DNA from: Spirochaetaceae bacterium
Lineage (GTDB): Bacteria; Spirochaetota; Spirochaetia; DSM-27196; PXBQ01
Direction of reading: 5' to 3'
Length of the DNA: 11,901 bases
Assembly (NCBI GenBank): GCA_003566875.1
Contig: PXBQ01000057.1
Coordinates: 1-11,901, forward strand
In this document: piece by piece, positions 1 to 7,062 of the stretch
Layout of the letters: each line of letters begins with the position of its first letter
Position numbering within the stretch: position 1 is the first letter of the stretch
Position numbers and translations under genes: made by a program
Notes under the pieces: generated by a model
The model's input: the letters and a program-made list of their open reading frames with translations, nothing else
Told to the model about the DNA's origin: nothing
The model's database searches: none

Positions 1-3000
1 ATCGCGACCGTTGTCGTGGTTTCATCGCTCCGGTACCACGAAAAGACAGGGTACGCGCCGACCTCGCCGAAAAGGTTGATCGCGGCAAATGTCGTCCGAA
101 CCGTCCATCGATACGTGGCGTAAACCGTGTCGGCGTCGAGAGTGAACGTGCGCCGGTACGTCGCGTCGACTCTCGACGGTGCGAAGAGGTCGATCACTCG
201 TGATCCGAAACGCCGCGAGAAAACGATCGTCGCGTTCGGCGAGTACTCGAGAAAGCGCGCGGCGCCGGACCCAGGGAACCCGATGCGATCGGGCGGGGAG
301 AACAGCTCCACGTACGGTACCGCGAGTCCGAGGTATCCGGCGTCCGTCACCGCGTCGAACGCGTCGGCGAGATCGACCGCGAACGTCGTCGATCCCGTGT
401 CGTCGTACACCGCGCGAAGCGACCGGTCGTACTCCAGGCGGACCGTGAGCCCATAAACGCGCGGCCCGAGCGGAAACGGAAGCGCGAGGCGGGCCCCGGC
501 CTCGTGGCGGCGAAAACCGTCGGTCTCCGCGGTGTTCCGCGTCGTGAGACGCGGCGCGAACGAGATTTCACCCGTCGGAAGACCGGCGGTCGCGCGGGCC
601 TCAATCCGCGATCGGCGTTCGATCGAGCTTCCGTCGGCAAACGGAGTAGTGAGAGCGTGTCGCGCGACCCAGGCGGCGCCGTACGTCGACAGGTCGCCGT
701 CGTAACCGTACGAAGTCTGCGTTGCCGAGTACTCCGAACGGATTCCGAACACCCGCGGTAGGAAGCGTGCGCTCGCATTCCACCGCTGTTCGACGCGGTT
801 TGTCGTGGCATCGCCGGTAACCGTTGCGGCGGTCTCAAACGAGTACGTGCCGTAGCCGCCGAGGCCGGCGGTGATCCGGGTCGTTCCCGCGAACCGGGAG
901 TTCGGCGTCGCGTCAAACACATCGGACACCGAGACTGGACCGGTTTCGGGTGCGCGAACGGTGTGGCCGGATGAGAGCTCGAGCGCGTCGGGGACCCCCG
1001 CCGCGGTATGGCGTATCTCTGTGCCGATGCCAAAGACGGTCGCACCGAGTATGAGCGACGCCGAACCGAAGGGAGATGCCGTGTCGAAGACGTCGGCCAC
1101 CCGGAACTCGCCCGTCGCGGTAAACCGTGCGTCGGCGACCGCCGTGACCTCGCCGAACGTCAAAACTGGGCCGGATGCGGCCCACGAGTACGCCGCACGT
1201 GCGACGACATCCCATCGCGACCGCACTCCTGACGCGTACGGCTCGGTGAACCGCACGATCCCTGCCGTTTGACCGCCTTCGGGTGTCACCGTGAACTCGA
1301 TGCGGTGCAGTCGGACCGAACCGGGTGCCGTGTCGCGGAGGACGGCGTTCGCGACGGGTTCACCGTCACAATATACGACGCCGCGCTCGCGGTCGATTTC
1401 GATCTTGTGCCACGCGTCACCGCCGGGTAACTCAACCTCTATCGCGATCTCGCCTTCGGCTTCGGTCGACGCGAGCAGGCGCGCGGCCAAACGGAGCTCG
1501 CCGGTCGCCGGCGACCCGTCCACCGATGCAACGTGGCGCGCAAAAAAACCAAAAAGCCGGTAGTCGCTTCCGTCGAAAGGCGTGATGTGATCGGCGACAC
1601 CGACCGCGCCCGCATCGAGGTTCGACCACTCGACCTCGAGCACCTCGTGCGCGGCGGCGATACCAAGGTTTCGTGCGTCGGCCGGTCGGTTTTCGGAAAA
1701 CGCCCTGTCGATCACGTGGCGCGCGGTGACCACCGCGTCGGTCGCGTCGGCCGAACGAACCGCGCTCACATCGGCGCGGTTGAGTTCAAAAGCCTCGATC
1801 GCGATGCGACCCTCCGTTCGGGTGTCGTAGGTTCGGACGACGATAACCCGCACGCCGCGCGCCGCCTCGAGCGCGTCGCGACTCTCGGCGGGCAACTCGG
1901 TTAAGTCGAACACCGCCGTTTGGGAGTCGGTCCCGGTCGCGGCCGAGACGCGTCCGATGTACCGAGTCAACACGAGCTCCGGAATCTCCCGGTCGAGCAC
2001 GCCGTTTCGATTGGCGTCTTCGGTTCCGACGCGCGCCGATCCGATCGTGTGGCCACCGGCCCGCAACGTGACATCCGCGTTCACGTCGGTGAACGGAATC
2101 CAGGGGTCGTACTCGTCGCTTCCGCGGTCGATCACTCCGTCGCCGTCGAGGTCCTCGTCGATCGCGCCGATCTGGAGAAAAACATCGACTTCACCCGCGT
2201 CAAAATCGAGCGCTCGCCACGTGATCGAGATTTTTGTGACGTCGCGCAGAGTCTCGGCGTCGAGCGCCTCGGCGTAAAACTGCGCACCGACCCACAGACC
2301 GTTGCCCGCCGGGTCGTCCGGGTTTAGATCGAACTCGAGGACCGAGAGAGTCTGTCCGGAGGTGGAGTCGCGCGCGGGGTACGGACCGATCCGCCCCCCT
2401 TCGGCGTACGGTTCGGGCGGACCGACAGCCGCGGAGTCGATCGGGAGCAACGTGACGTTCCCGAACGCGTCGCGGCTCGTGTGATCGACGAAGAGCGCGC
2501 GGCCGCGGGTTCCGTGCGTCAGAGTGTACGGACCGGGACCGTCGATCGGATCGACCGGATCAAACGGCGCCGAAGCGGGGTACATACCACTCGGGGTCGG
2601 GGTGACGACGATGCGCCGGCCGCGCGGCGGCATCAGCCGGAGAAGGCCGGTCGTGTTGGGGACCGAAAACCGGGTCGCCGCGTCTACGTTGAACCGTGAC
2701 CGCTCGAACTCGCCCGCGATCGACGCGGAGACGACGGCGCTCCCGGGGCTCGCCTCAGGATCGACGACGTGCCCGGCTCGGCTCGGATCCCACGTGGCGC
2801 CGAGCGCGAGTCGTGCGGTGACAGCGTCGGTCGCCGAGATCGTCGAGCCGATCCCCGCTGCGATCGTCGCCGACTCGATTCCGGGTTGCGAGTACGTTAT
2901 CTCGATCTTCTCTCGATCGGTCGGCGGTGGGCGCAGCGTGACTGCGCCGTCGGACGCGACCGAGAAGTCGTACGACTCGCGGCCCGAGCGGAACACGCGG

Positions 3001-4448
3001 ACCGTGCCGGGTTGGAAGTCCGGATCGATCCTGATCCGGTCAACCGGTTCAACCCGGCTCGTCTCGATCGCGAGCTCCGCGTACGATTTGGTCCTCACGC
3101 GGCCCGGTCCGTACAGCGCGGGGTAGGCGGGGGTCCCCCTCGCGAGTGGATACCGGGCCGCGGGCGAGCGCGGGGACGACGTATCGCCGAGCACCAGCGT
3201 CCGTCCGTCGACGGCAATACTCACCGCGTACCGCGGTTCGACCGGCACCGCAGCCCCGGTCGGCGATCGCACGAGCGCCGTCTCGATAGCCGAAGCTTCG
3301 CCGGATCCCGCGTCGAGTTCGTAGCGATTTGCGAGTTCGAACGGAGAGAACCGGTTCGGCTCGTACAACAGGAGGTAGTCCTGGCCGGCGACCTCGACGG
3401 CGTACTCGTTGAGCGGGCGCCCGAGGTACACCGTCGGGTCGCTCGTGGCGTCGAACCAAAAATCGACCGGCGGGCCGTCGGCGTCGATCAGGCCGTCGAC
3501 CTCAGCGGCGAGAAATCCTAATCCGAGCGAGGAGTCCCCGACCGGTACGCCGCCGACGGTGTAGTATACGAGAACGCGCCCCAGGGCGCGGCGTCGAAAC
3601 GTAACGAGGCCGTCGGCCGCGGAGACGGTGAAATCGACACCGGGTTCCGCTACGCGATAGCGCCGGGCGAAGGCCGTGCCGGACTCCTGGACGTCACCCG
3701 AGGAGTCTTCAATAAGGATGCGTAGATCCGCAACGCCGGCGTCGGGCAGAACAAAGAACCGGCCCGTCACGTACTCCGAGACGGGAATCCTTGTGCTCTC
3801 GAGCCGATTTTTGCCGCGGAACGTTTCGCGTGTGCGCGCGACCCCGTCGTAGCGAAGCATGATATCGGTCCGCGAGCGGTCCGATTCGATCGCCGCATTG
3901 ATGCCGGGCGTGGGTGCCGTCGTATCGCCGAGTTCGATGAACGGATACGAGGGGAACTCGAATTGACCGTACCCGAGCCGGACGGAGCGCAGCGGTTCGC
4001 CCGCAAGCCCGTCGTACCCGAGGAAGAACGACTGAAGCGTGAAGTCGTCGACGATCACGGTCTCAAACGAGAATCGTTCCATCAACCAGAGCGAGAGAAC
4101 GAGCTCGACCGAGTTGTAGAAAGGATTCGGCGTGAAGCCGGGAAACTGCGACCGGACCGCGCCGTCTTCCCCAAAGCTCCAACCGCCCGCGAGAATACTT
4201 CCCGTTGTCCACGTGCCGTCGATGAAGAGGTTAACGTCGGCCTCGCCGAGCCGTGTCGAAAAAATCGCCGCGGGCGCCTCTTCATCGCGTGGTACGAACC
4301 GGTCGGCGCCGGGCGGAAGAACCGCATCGGCATCGTGCAGCTCGGCGCCGGCCGGGACAATCGACGCGAAAAGCACCGTTATCGCGATCAGAACAGTCCG
4401 CGCGACGTGAGAGATTGCGTGCGAGTTCGCTTTGTTTCCCCGTTTCAT
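1..4448 (-). CDS. Giant exported beta-rich (outer-membrane?) protein, 3' end outside window
   Basis: One open frame runs without a stop from an ATG at 4448 to the left edge: 1482 codons, C-terminus missing. The start is supported by GGAG at 4453-4456 and a good promoter just upstream. Residues 1-36 form a Sec-type signal peptide: basic start, hydrophobic stretch VLIAITVLFASIV, then a PAGA-like cleavage site. I see no lipobox cysteine. The body is rich in Asp, Gly, Thr, Val and aromatics, as in beta-sandwich repeats. Two calcium-loop motifs stand out: D764-D766-D768-G-D770-G-x-x-D774 and D811-A-N813-R-N815-G-x-x-D819, of the EF-hand/thrombospondin-3 kind. Around residues 1000-1055 is a stretch resembling a LamG-like fold. 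After about 1060 many short alternating polar/hydrophobic strands with aromatic edges suggest an outer-membrane barrel. I do not recognise the family. Size and texture recall SprA/Sov-type giant outer-membrane proteins, but I cannot show homology. It is divergent from the OmpA-like gene and shares its promoter region. Confidence 0.85.
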   Translation of the reverse strand, partial: MKRGNKANSHAISHVARTVLIAITVLFASIVPAGAELHDADAVLPPGADRFVPRDEEAPAAIFSTRLGEADVNLFIDGTWTTGSILAGGWSFGEDGAVRSQFPGFTPNPFYNSVELVLSLWLMERFSFETVIVDDFTLQSFFLGYDGLAGEPLRSVRLGYGQFEFPSYPFIELGDTTAPTPGINAAIESDRSRTDIMLRYDGVARTRETFRGKNRLESTRIPVSEYVTGRFFVLPDAGVADLRILIEDSSGDVQESGTAFARRYRVAEPGVDFTVSAADGLVTFRRRALGRVLVYYTVGGVPVGDSSLGLGFLAAEVDGLIDADGPPVDFWFDATSDPTVYLGRPLNEYAVEVAGQDYLLLYEPNRFSPFELANRYELDAGSGEASAIETALVRSPTGAAVPVEPRYAVSIAVDGRTLVLGDTSSPRSPAARYPLARGTPAYPALYGPGRVRTKSYAELAIETSRVEPVDRIRIDPDFQPGTVRVFRSGRESYDFSVASDGAVTLRPPPTDREKIEITYSQPGIESATIAAGIGSTISATDAVTARLALGATWDPSRAGHVVDPEASPGSAVVSASIAGEFERSRFNVDAATRFSVPNTTGLLRLMPPRGRRIVVTPTPSGMYPASAPFDPVDPIDGPGPYTLTHGTRGRALFVDHTSRDAFGNVTLLPIDSAAVGPPEPYAEGGRIGPYPARDSTSGQTLSVLEFDLNPDDPAGNGLWVGAQFYAEALDAETLRDVTKISITWRALDFDAGEVDVFLQIGAIDEDLDGDGVIDRGSDEYDPWIPFTDVNADVTLRAGGHTIGSARVGTEDANRNGVLDREIPELVLTRYIGRVSAATGTDSQTAVFDLTELPAESRDALEAARGVRVIVVRTYDTRTEGRIAIEAFELNRADVSAVRSADATDAVVTARHVIDRAFSENRPADARNLGIAAAHEVLEVEWSNLDAGAVGVADHITPFDGSDYRLFGFFARHVASVDGSPATGELRLAARLLASTEAEGEIAIEVELPGGDAWHKIEIDRERGVVYCDGEPVANAVLRDTAPGSVRLHRIEFTVTPEGGQTAGIVRFTEPYASGVRSRWDVVARAAYSWAASGPVLTFGEVTAVADARFTATGEFRVADVFDTASPFGSASLILGATVFGIGTEIRHTAAGVPDALELSSGHTVRAPETGPVSVSDVFDATPNSRFAGTTRITAGLGGYGTYSFETAATVTGDATTNRVEQRWNASARFLPRVFGIRSEYSATQTSYGYDGDLSTYGAAWVARHALTTPFADGSSIERRSRIEARATAGLPTGEISFAPRLTTRNTAETDGFRRHEAGARLALPFPLGPRVYGLTVRLEYDRSLRAVYDDTGSTTFAVDLADAFDAVTDAGYLGLAVPYVELFSPPDRIGFPGSGAARFLEYSPNATIVFSRRFGSRVIDLFAPSRVDATYRRTFTLDADTVYATYRWTVRTTFAAINLFGEVGAYPVFSWYRSDETTTTVA

Positions 4449-4470
4449 GTGTCTCCGTCGCGTCGCCGCA

Positions 4471-4499
4471 ATCGTATCGCAACTCGCGGCGGGTTGCAA
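4471..4499 (-). promoter_or_regulatory. Promoter for the giant exported protein gene
   Basis: Read on the minus strand: -35 TTGCAA (4494-4499), 17-bp spacer, -10 TACGAT (4471-4476). Transcription would begin near 4464, leaving a leader of about 16 nt that contains GGAG (4453-4456) four bases before the ATG. The -35 hexamer is its own reverse complement and is reused by the opposing promoter. Confidence 0.6.
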
Positions 4500-4505
4500 A
4501 CCCGC
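4489..4505. promoter_or_regulatory. 17-bp perfect palindrome over the shared -35 box (candidate operator)
   Basis: GCGGGTT and AACCCGC form perfect 7-bp arms around a 3-bp centre (GCA). The palindrome covers the TTGCAA used by both divergent promoters. A dimeric regulator bound here would block or control both genes. The symmetry could also be a by-product of the self-complementary -35 box, but that explains only the inner six bases, not the GCGG/CCGC flanks. Confidence 0.45.
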
Positions 4506-4522
4506 GACCCCCGAATCATAAT
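4494..4522 (+). promoter_or_regulatory. Promoter for the OmpA-like gene, apparently giving a leaderless mRNA
   Basis: -35 TTGCAA (4494-4499), 17-bp spacer, -10 CATAAT (4517-4522). The predicted start of transcription, 7-8 nt after the -10 box, falls at 4529-4530, on the A of the ATG at 4530. The -10 box overlaps the other candidate start codon at 4521, which would therefore not be transcribed. Confidence 0.6.
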
Positions 4523-4529
4523 GGACGCG

Positions 4530-5531
4530 ATGCCTCTTCAGAAGATCGCGATCGAAATCGATGATGGCCGACTCGCCACGGTCGCGCCGCTCGAGCGGAT
4601 GTCACGCGGCGAGATCAACATCACGCCGATAGTGGCTCATCAGGAAGACGCCGTCGTCCGCGTCTACCGCGAGAGCGCGCGCGGTCACGACGTGCTCACA
4701 ACGTTTCGGCTTACGCACCTCACGCGGTTTGGACGGTCGCGGCCCGTGATGCGGCTTTCGACCGTGATCGGACGCCGGGGTAACCTGGTCATTACGGTCT
4801 CGGTCGACTCCGTGCAAATAGCGAGACAAACCGTCGAGGTCTCGAAGTACGTCGGAGCCGGACCCTCACGCGCTTACACCGGTGTGATCGCGCTCGCCGT
4901 GATCGCGCTCGTGATCGTCGGCGCCGTCCATTTGGTTTTTCGCTCGCCGCGGCTTGCCGACCGCTCAGCGGACCGGCGTCCGGAAGTTACGCGGTCGGAA
5001 GCGGCATCCGTCGCCGCGCAGCCGTCCCTACCACCCGCGCGCGAGCGTGAGCGCGAGCCGGCACGCGCCACCGCGCATCCCGAGCCGGCACAAGCGGACC
5101 CCGGCCCGCTGGAAACAACGGGACGCGACACCGTGCAACCGGTGGCGCCTCGGGTATCCGATGAGCGCCGCGGTGAGCCTGCGTCGACCGAGCCTGTTAG
5201 CACGGTGTACTTCGCACCCGATAGCGCGCAGTTGAGCGACGCCGCGGTTCGTGAGCTCGAGGCGGAGTTGGCGGGGATTATCGCCGCGGTTGCCGCGGGG
5301 CTTCAAGTCGCGGTCGAAGGACACTGCGCGCCGGCCGGATCGCGTGAGTTTCTGCTCGCGCTCTCTCGCGAAAGGGCGGAGGCGGTCGCGAATTTTCTCG
5401 TCGATTCCGGCCTTCCGGCGCCGGATCTGATCGTTGGGTACGGTGCCGATCGAGTGATCACGTCGGACTCGGACCGACTGCACCTCAACCGCCGCGTAGA
5501 GATCGTGCTCGCATCGCCGAATACTCGGTAA
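4530..5531 (+). CDS. Inner-membrane-anchored OmpA-like peptidoglycan-associated protein
   Basis: A 333-residue protein. Residues 1-110 are a small, probably cytoplasmic, beta-rich domain I do not recognise. Residues 116-137 are one hydrophobic membrane segment. Residues 140-222 are a Pro/Ala/Arg/Glu-rich linker suited to crossing the periplasm. Residues 224-328 are an OmpA C-terminal-like domain: VYFAPDSAQL, EGHCAPAG, LSRERA (R282), GYGAD and NRRVEI are all in family order. This domain normally binds peptidoglycan diaminopimelate. Here the usual Asp of GHTD is Ala267, while R282 is kept. The frame is open upstream to 3963, but that part is antisense to the giant gene. I chose ATG 4530 because the -10 box at 4517-4522 would give transcription from it. 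ATG 4521, three codons earlier, is the alternative. Neither start has a ribosome binding site. Confidence 0.85.
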   Translation: MPLQKIAIEIDDGRLATVAPLERMSRGEINITPIVAHQEDAVVRVYRESARGHDVLTTFRLTHLTRFGRSRPVMRLSTVIGRRGNLVITVSVDSVQIARQTVEVSKYVGAGPSRAYTGVIALAVIALVIVGAVHLVFRSPRLADRSADRRPEVTRSEAASVAAQPSLPPAREREREPARATAHPEPAQADPGPLETTGRDTVQPVAPRVSDERRGEPASTEPVSTVYFAPDSAQLSDAAVRELEAELAGIIAAVAAGLQVAVEGHCAPAGSREFLLALSRERAEAVANFLVDSGLPAPDLIVGYGADRVITSDSDRLHLNRRVEIVLASPNTR

Positions 5532-5536
5532 TTCAC

Positions 5537-5567
5537 TTGACCGATCGCGGGCACCGCCGGTTATAAT
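5537..5567 (+). promoter_or_regulatory. Promoter for the YlxP/DUF503 gene
   Basis: -35 TTGACC (5537-5542) and a perfect -10 TATAAT (5562-5567), separated by 19 bp, which is longer than the ideal 17. Transcription would start near 5574, giving a leader of about 43 nt. A 5-bp dyad (CCCGG 5569-5573, CCGGG 5580-5584) straddles the predicted start point and might be an operator, but it is short. I see no convincing terminator between the OmpA-like stop codon and this promoter. Confidence 0.6.
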
Positions 5568-5616
5568 GCCCGGACCACACCGGGATGCGATTAGGTGCCG
5601 GGTGGGCGAGGCAAAA

Positions 5617-5904
5617 ATGGTCGTATCGATGATTCAGCTTATAATCGAGCTTCCCGAGGCGACGTCGATCAAGGATAAGCGCCGCGTCGTGAGCTCTCTC
5701 CGGTCGCGGATTATTCGTCGCTTTCACATCACGGCCGCCGAGGTGGATCTGCAAGACAGCCTGGGATTTGCGCAGATCGCCGGCGCGGTGGTTTCAAACT
5801 CGCGGATCTACGGCGAAGGGGTCATGCAGAAGGTTTTACGTTTTGTCGAGGACGAAAGCGACGGCAGTGTTCATGACGTTCAGATTCACTCGGAGACGTT
5901 CTGA
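5617..5904 (+). CDS. YlxP/DUF503 family protein
   Basis: A 95-residue protein matching the usual size and pattern of the YlxP/DUF503 family: an N-terminal hydrophobic strand (MVVSMIQLIIELPEA), the conserved SIKDKRRVV segment that matches the family's SLK-KR signature, then ITAAEVDLQDSLGFAQIAGAVVSNS. Family members are small ferredoxin-like-fold proteins, often encoded beside infB and rbfA and suspected to act in ribosome assembly. Their biochemical role is not settled. GAGG (5608-5611), five bases before the ATG at 5617, decides the start. An in-frame ATG at 5566 overlaps the -10 box and is rejected. Here the gene is not next to infB or rbfA, and has its own promoter. Its stop lies five bases from the stop of the convergent ComFB-type gene. 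Confidence 0.85.
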   Translation: MVVSMIQLIIELPEATSIKDKRRVVSSLRSRIIRRFHITAAEVDLQDSLGFAQIAGAVVSNSRIYGEGVMQKVLRFVEDESDGSVHDVQIHSETF

Positions 5905-5909
5905 TCGAG

Positions 5910-6587
5910 TCACGATGGGACGACGAAAAGATCCATAAGGTTGAAGTCGCTCGGGATCGAGTTTGACGGCCGTTCCGACGCGCCGAGTTCAAACGAGAAG
6001 TAATGGTGAAACGGCTCGAATTTCTGCTCTTCGACCCGGAGGCAAAACTCGAAAGCCCTTTTCTCACCCGTCGAGCCGGCCGGAACAGGCGCCGGCCGGA
6101 ACAGGAACGTGCCGGGTGTTTGGTTCGAGACGGTGTATGGATTCTGCCACCGGTTGTCGACCATCTCGGCGGTCCGGCCGTCGAACAGCAGTTCCACTTC
6201 GACCTCGGCGAGCGGTTCGAACGTGGCACCGTTGATCAAACGCCCTTTGATCGTCGGAAAGACGTAACACGGCCCATCGATACTCGACGGGGTTTCAAGA
6301 ACGTCGTCGTAGTAGTCACGGCGGAACGCGGTGACCCGACGAAGCGCCTCGTGCGCGAGCACGGCAATGTCCGCAGCATCCTGCGAATTGTCGCCGAACT
6401 CAGACTCCATGTGCGCGTGGCCGCGCACCGACGTGACGTATCGTGGAGCAATCCGGTTCAGGACGAAACACGCCGCGTCGAGCCGGCACTCGGGTTGCGT
6501 GCAGTACTCCCTCGACGCGGAGGCGGAGTCGCATATCTCATCGATGAGCCTAATGACTTCGTCTTCGAGGAGATTATGAATCTCCAC
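5910..6587 (-). CDS. ComFB-domain protein with C-terminal beta-sandwich-like extension
   Basis: A 225-residue protein. Residues 1-60 match the ComFB pattern: IHNLLEDEVIRLIDEI, then Cys29, Cys34 and Cys40 around an acidic/Arg segment (ECRLDAACFVLN), then RIAPRYVTSVRG. The family is named from the B. subtilis competence operon, and recent work describes members as cyclic dinucleotide receptors. Residues 61-105 look helical. Residues 106-205 (GRLINGATFEPLAEVEVELLF onward, ending HHYFSFEL) resemble a transthyretin/carboxypeptidase-regulatory-like beta sandwich. This is a fold guess. No signal peptide is seen, so it is probably cytoplasmic. I chose the GTG at 6587 because AAGGG (6596-6600) lies eight bases upstream and the ComFB homology begins there. 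The frame is open to an upstream start at 6650, inside the preceding gene. The chosen start overlaps the preceding gene by 14 bp, which suggests translational coupling. It is last in a three-gene unit. Confidence 0.8.
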   Translation of the reverse strand: MEIHNLLEDEVIRLIDEICDSASASREYCTQPECRLDAACFVLNRIAPRYVTSVRGHAHMESEFGDNSQDAADIAVLAHEALRRVTAFRRDYYDDVLETPSSIDGPCYVFPTIKGRLINGATFEPLAEVEVELLFDGRTAEMVDNRWQNPYTVSNQTPGTFLFRPAPVPAGSTGEKRAFEFCLRVEEQKFEPFHHYFSFELGASERPSNSIPSDFNLMDLFVVPS

Positions 6588-7029
6588 TTGACGTACCCTT
6601 ACCGAATTGGTTGATCTCGAGTATGTCCTGATGCGCCTCGATCGCCTCACGAAAGTCCCGAATCGTCTCTTTCAGCGAGAAGTAGTTCAGTCCTGCGTAG
6701 TATATTTTCGAGAATACGGTGTACGAGATCTCTTCCTGAGTCGCCTGAATGTTCACGTAACACCCGTACTCGTAGCAAATCCGGAGCATCTCGTCGACGC
6801 GTTCGCGGACGAACTCCGAGAGAGTCGGCGAGAAAGAAAACGTGAACGCGAGTTCGAGGAACTTGCTGTCACGGTCGATGAAAATCCCGCCCTGAAACCC
6901 TTCGTCGCTCTCGAAACCCGCCGAGTACGTGTCTTCATGAGCGTCGCCGTCGAGTACCTCGTAACCGAGCTCGGCAAAAAGCACCCGGACGCGGCGAATT
7001 CTCTCCTTCATGAGCTTTGAATACTTCAT
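6574..7029 (-). CDS. Small alpha/beta protein, possibly YbjN/type III chaperone-like
   Basis: A 151-residue acidic soluble protein with no signal peptide or membrane segment. The predicted order is helix (1-21, basic), three strands (23-66, including GGIFIDRD and FLELAFTFSF), helix (70-89), two strands (90-112, YVNIQATQEEISYTVFSKIY), helix (117-137) and a polar tail. This order fits the YbjN/type III secretion chaperone-like fold, which binds partner proteins, but I see no diagnostic motif and the link is inference. Start ATG 7029 has only a weak GGGG-type site upstream. ATG 7011 (MKERIRR), six codons later, is possible. It lies 33 bp after the HD-domain gene and overlaps the ComFB-type gene by 14 bp, so it is probably cotranscribed with both and may work with one of them. 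Confidence 0.7.
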   Translation of the reverse strand: MKYSKLMKERIRRVRVLFAELGYEVLDGDAHEDTYSAGFESDEGFQGGIFIDRDSKFLELAFTFSFSPTLSEFVRERVDEMLRICYEYGCYVNIQATQEEISYTVFSKIYYAGLNYFSLKETIRDFREAIEAHQDILEINQFGKGTSSGDS

Positions 7030-7062
7030 CAGAACCCCAATCCCATTTGTTGAACCGCCAGT

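Noticed and set aside
127..3521. Many plus-strand open frames of 60-250 codons opposite the giant gene
   Set aside because: They are Arg/Ser/Pro-rich, overlap one another in all frames, and mirror the codon bias of the minus-strand gene, which is open throughout. They are typical high-GC shadows.
3963..4529. Upstream extension of the OmpA-like frame by up to 189 codons
   Set aside because: It lies antisense to the start and signal peptide of the giant exported protein, its translation is low-complexity Arg-rich, and the promoter and -10 box fall after it.
6003..6614. A 203-codon plus-strand frame opposite the ComFB-type gene
   Set aside because: The opposite strand carries recognisable ComFB homology with a ribosome binding site. 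This frame has neither.
6588..6650. A longer N-terminus for the ComFB-type protein, starting at 6650
   Set aside because: It would lie inside the preceding gene, its residues do not match ComFB, and AAGGG is well placed for the GTG at 6587.
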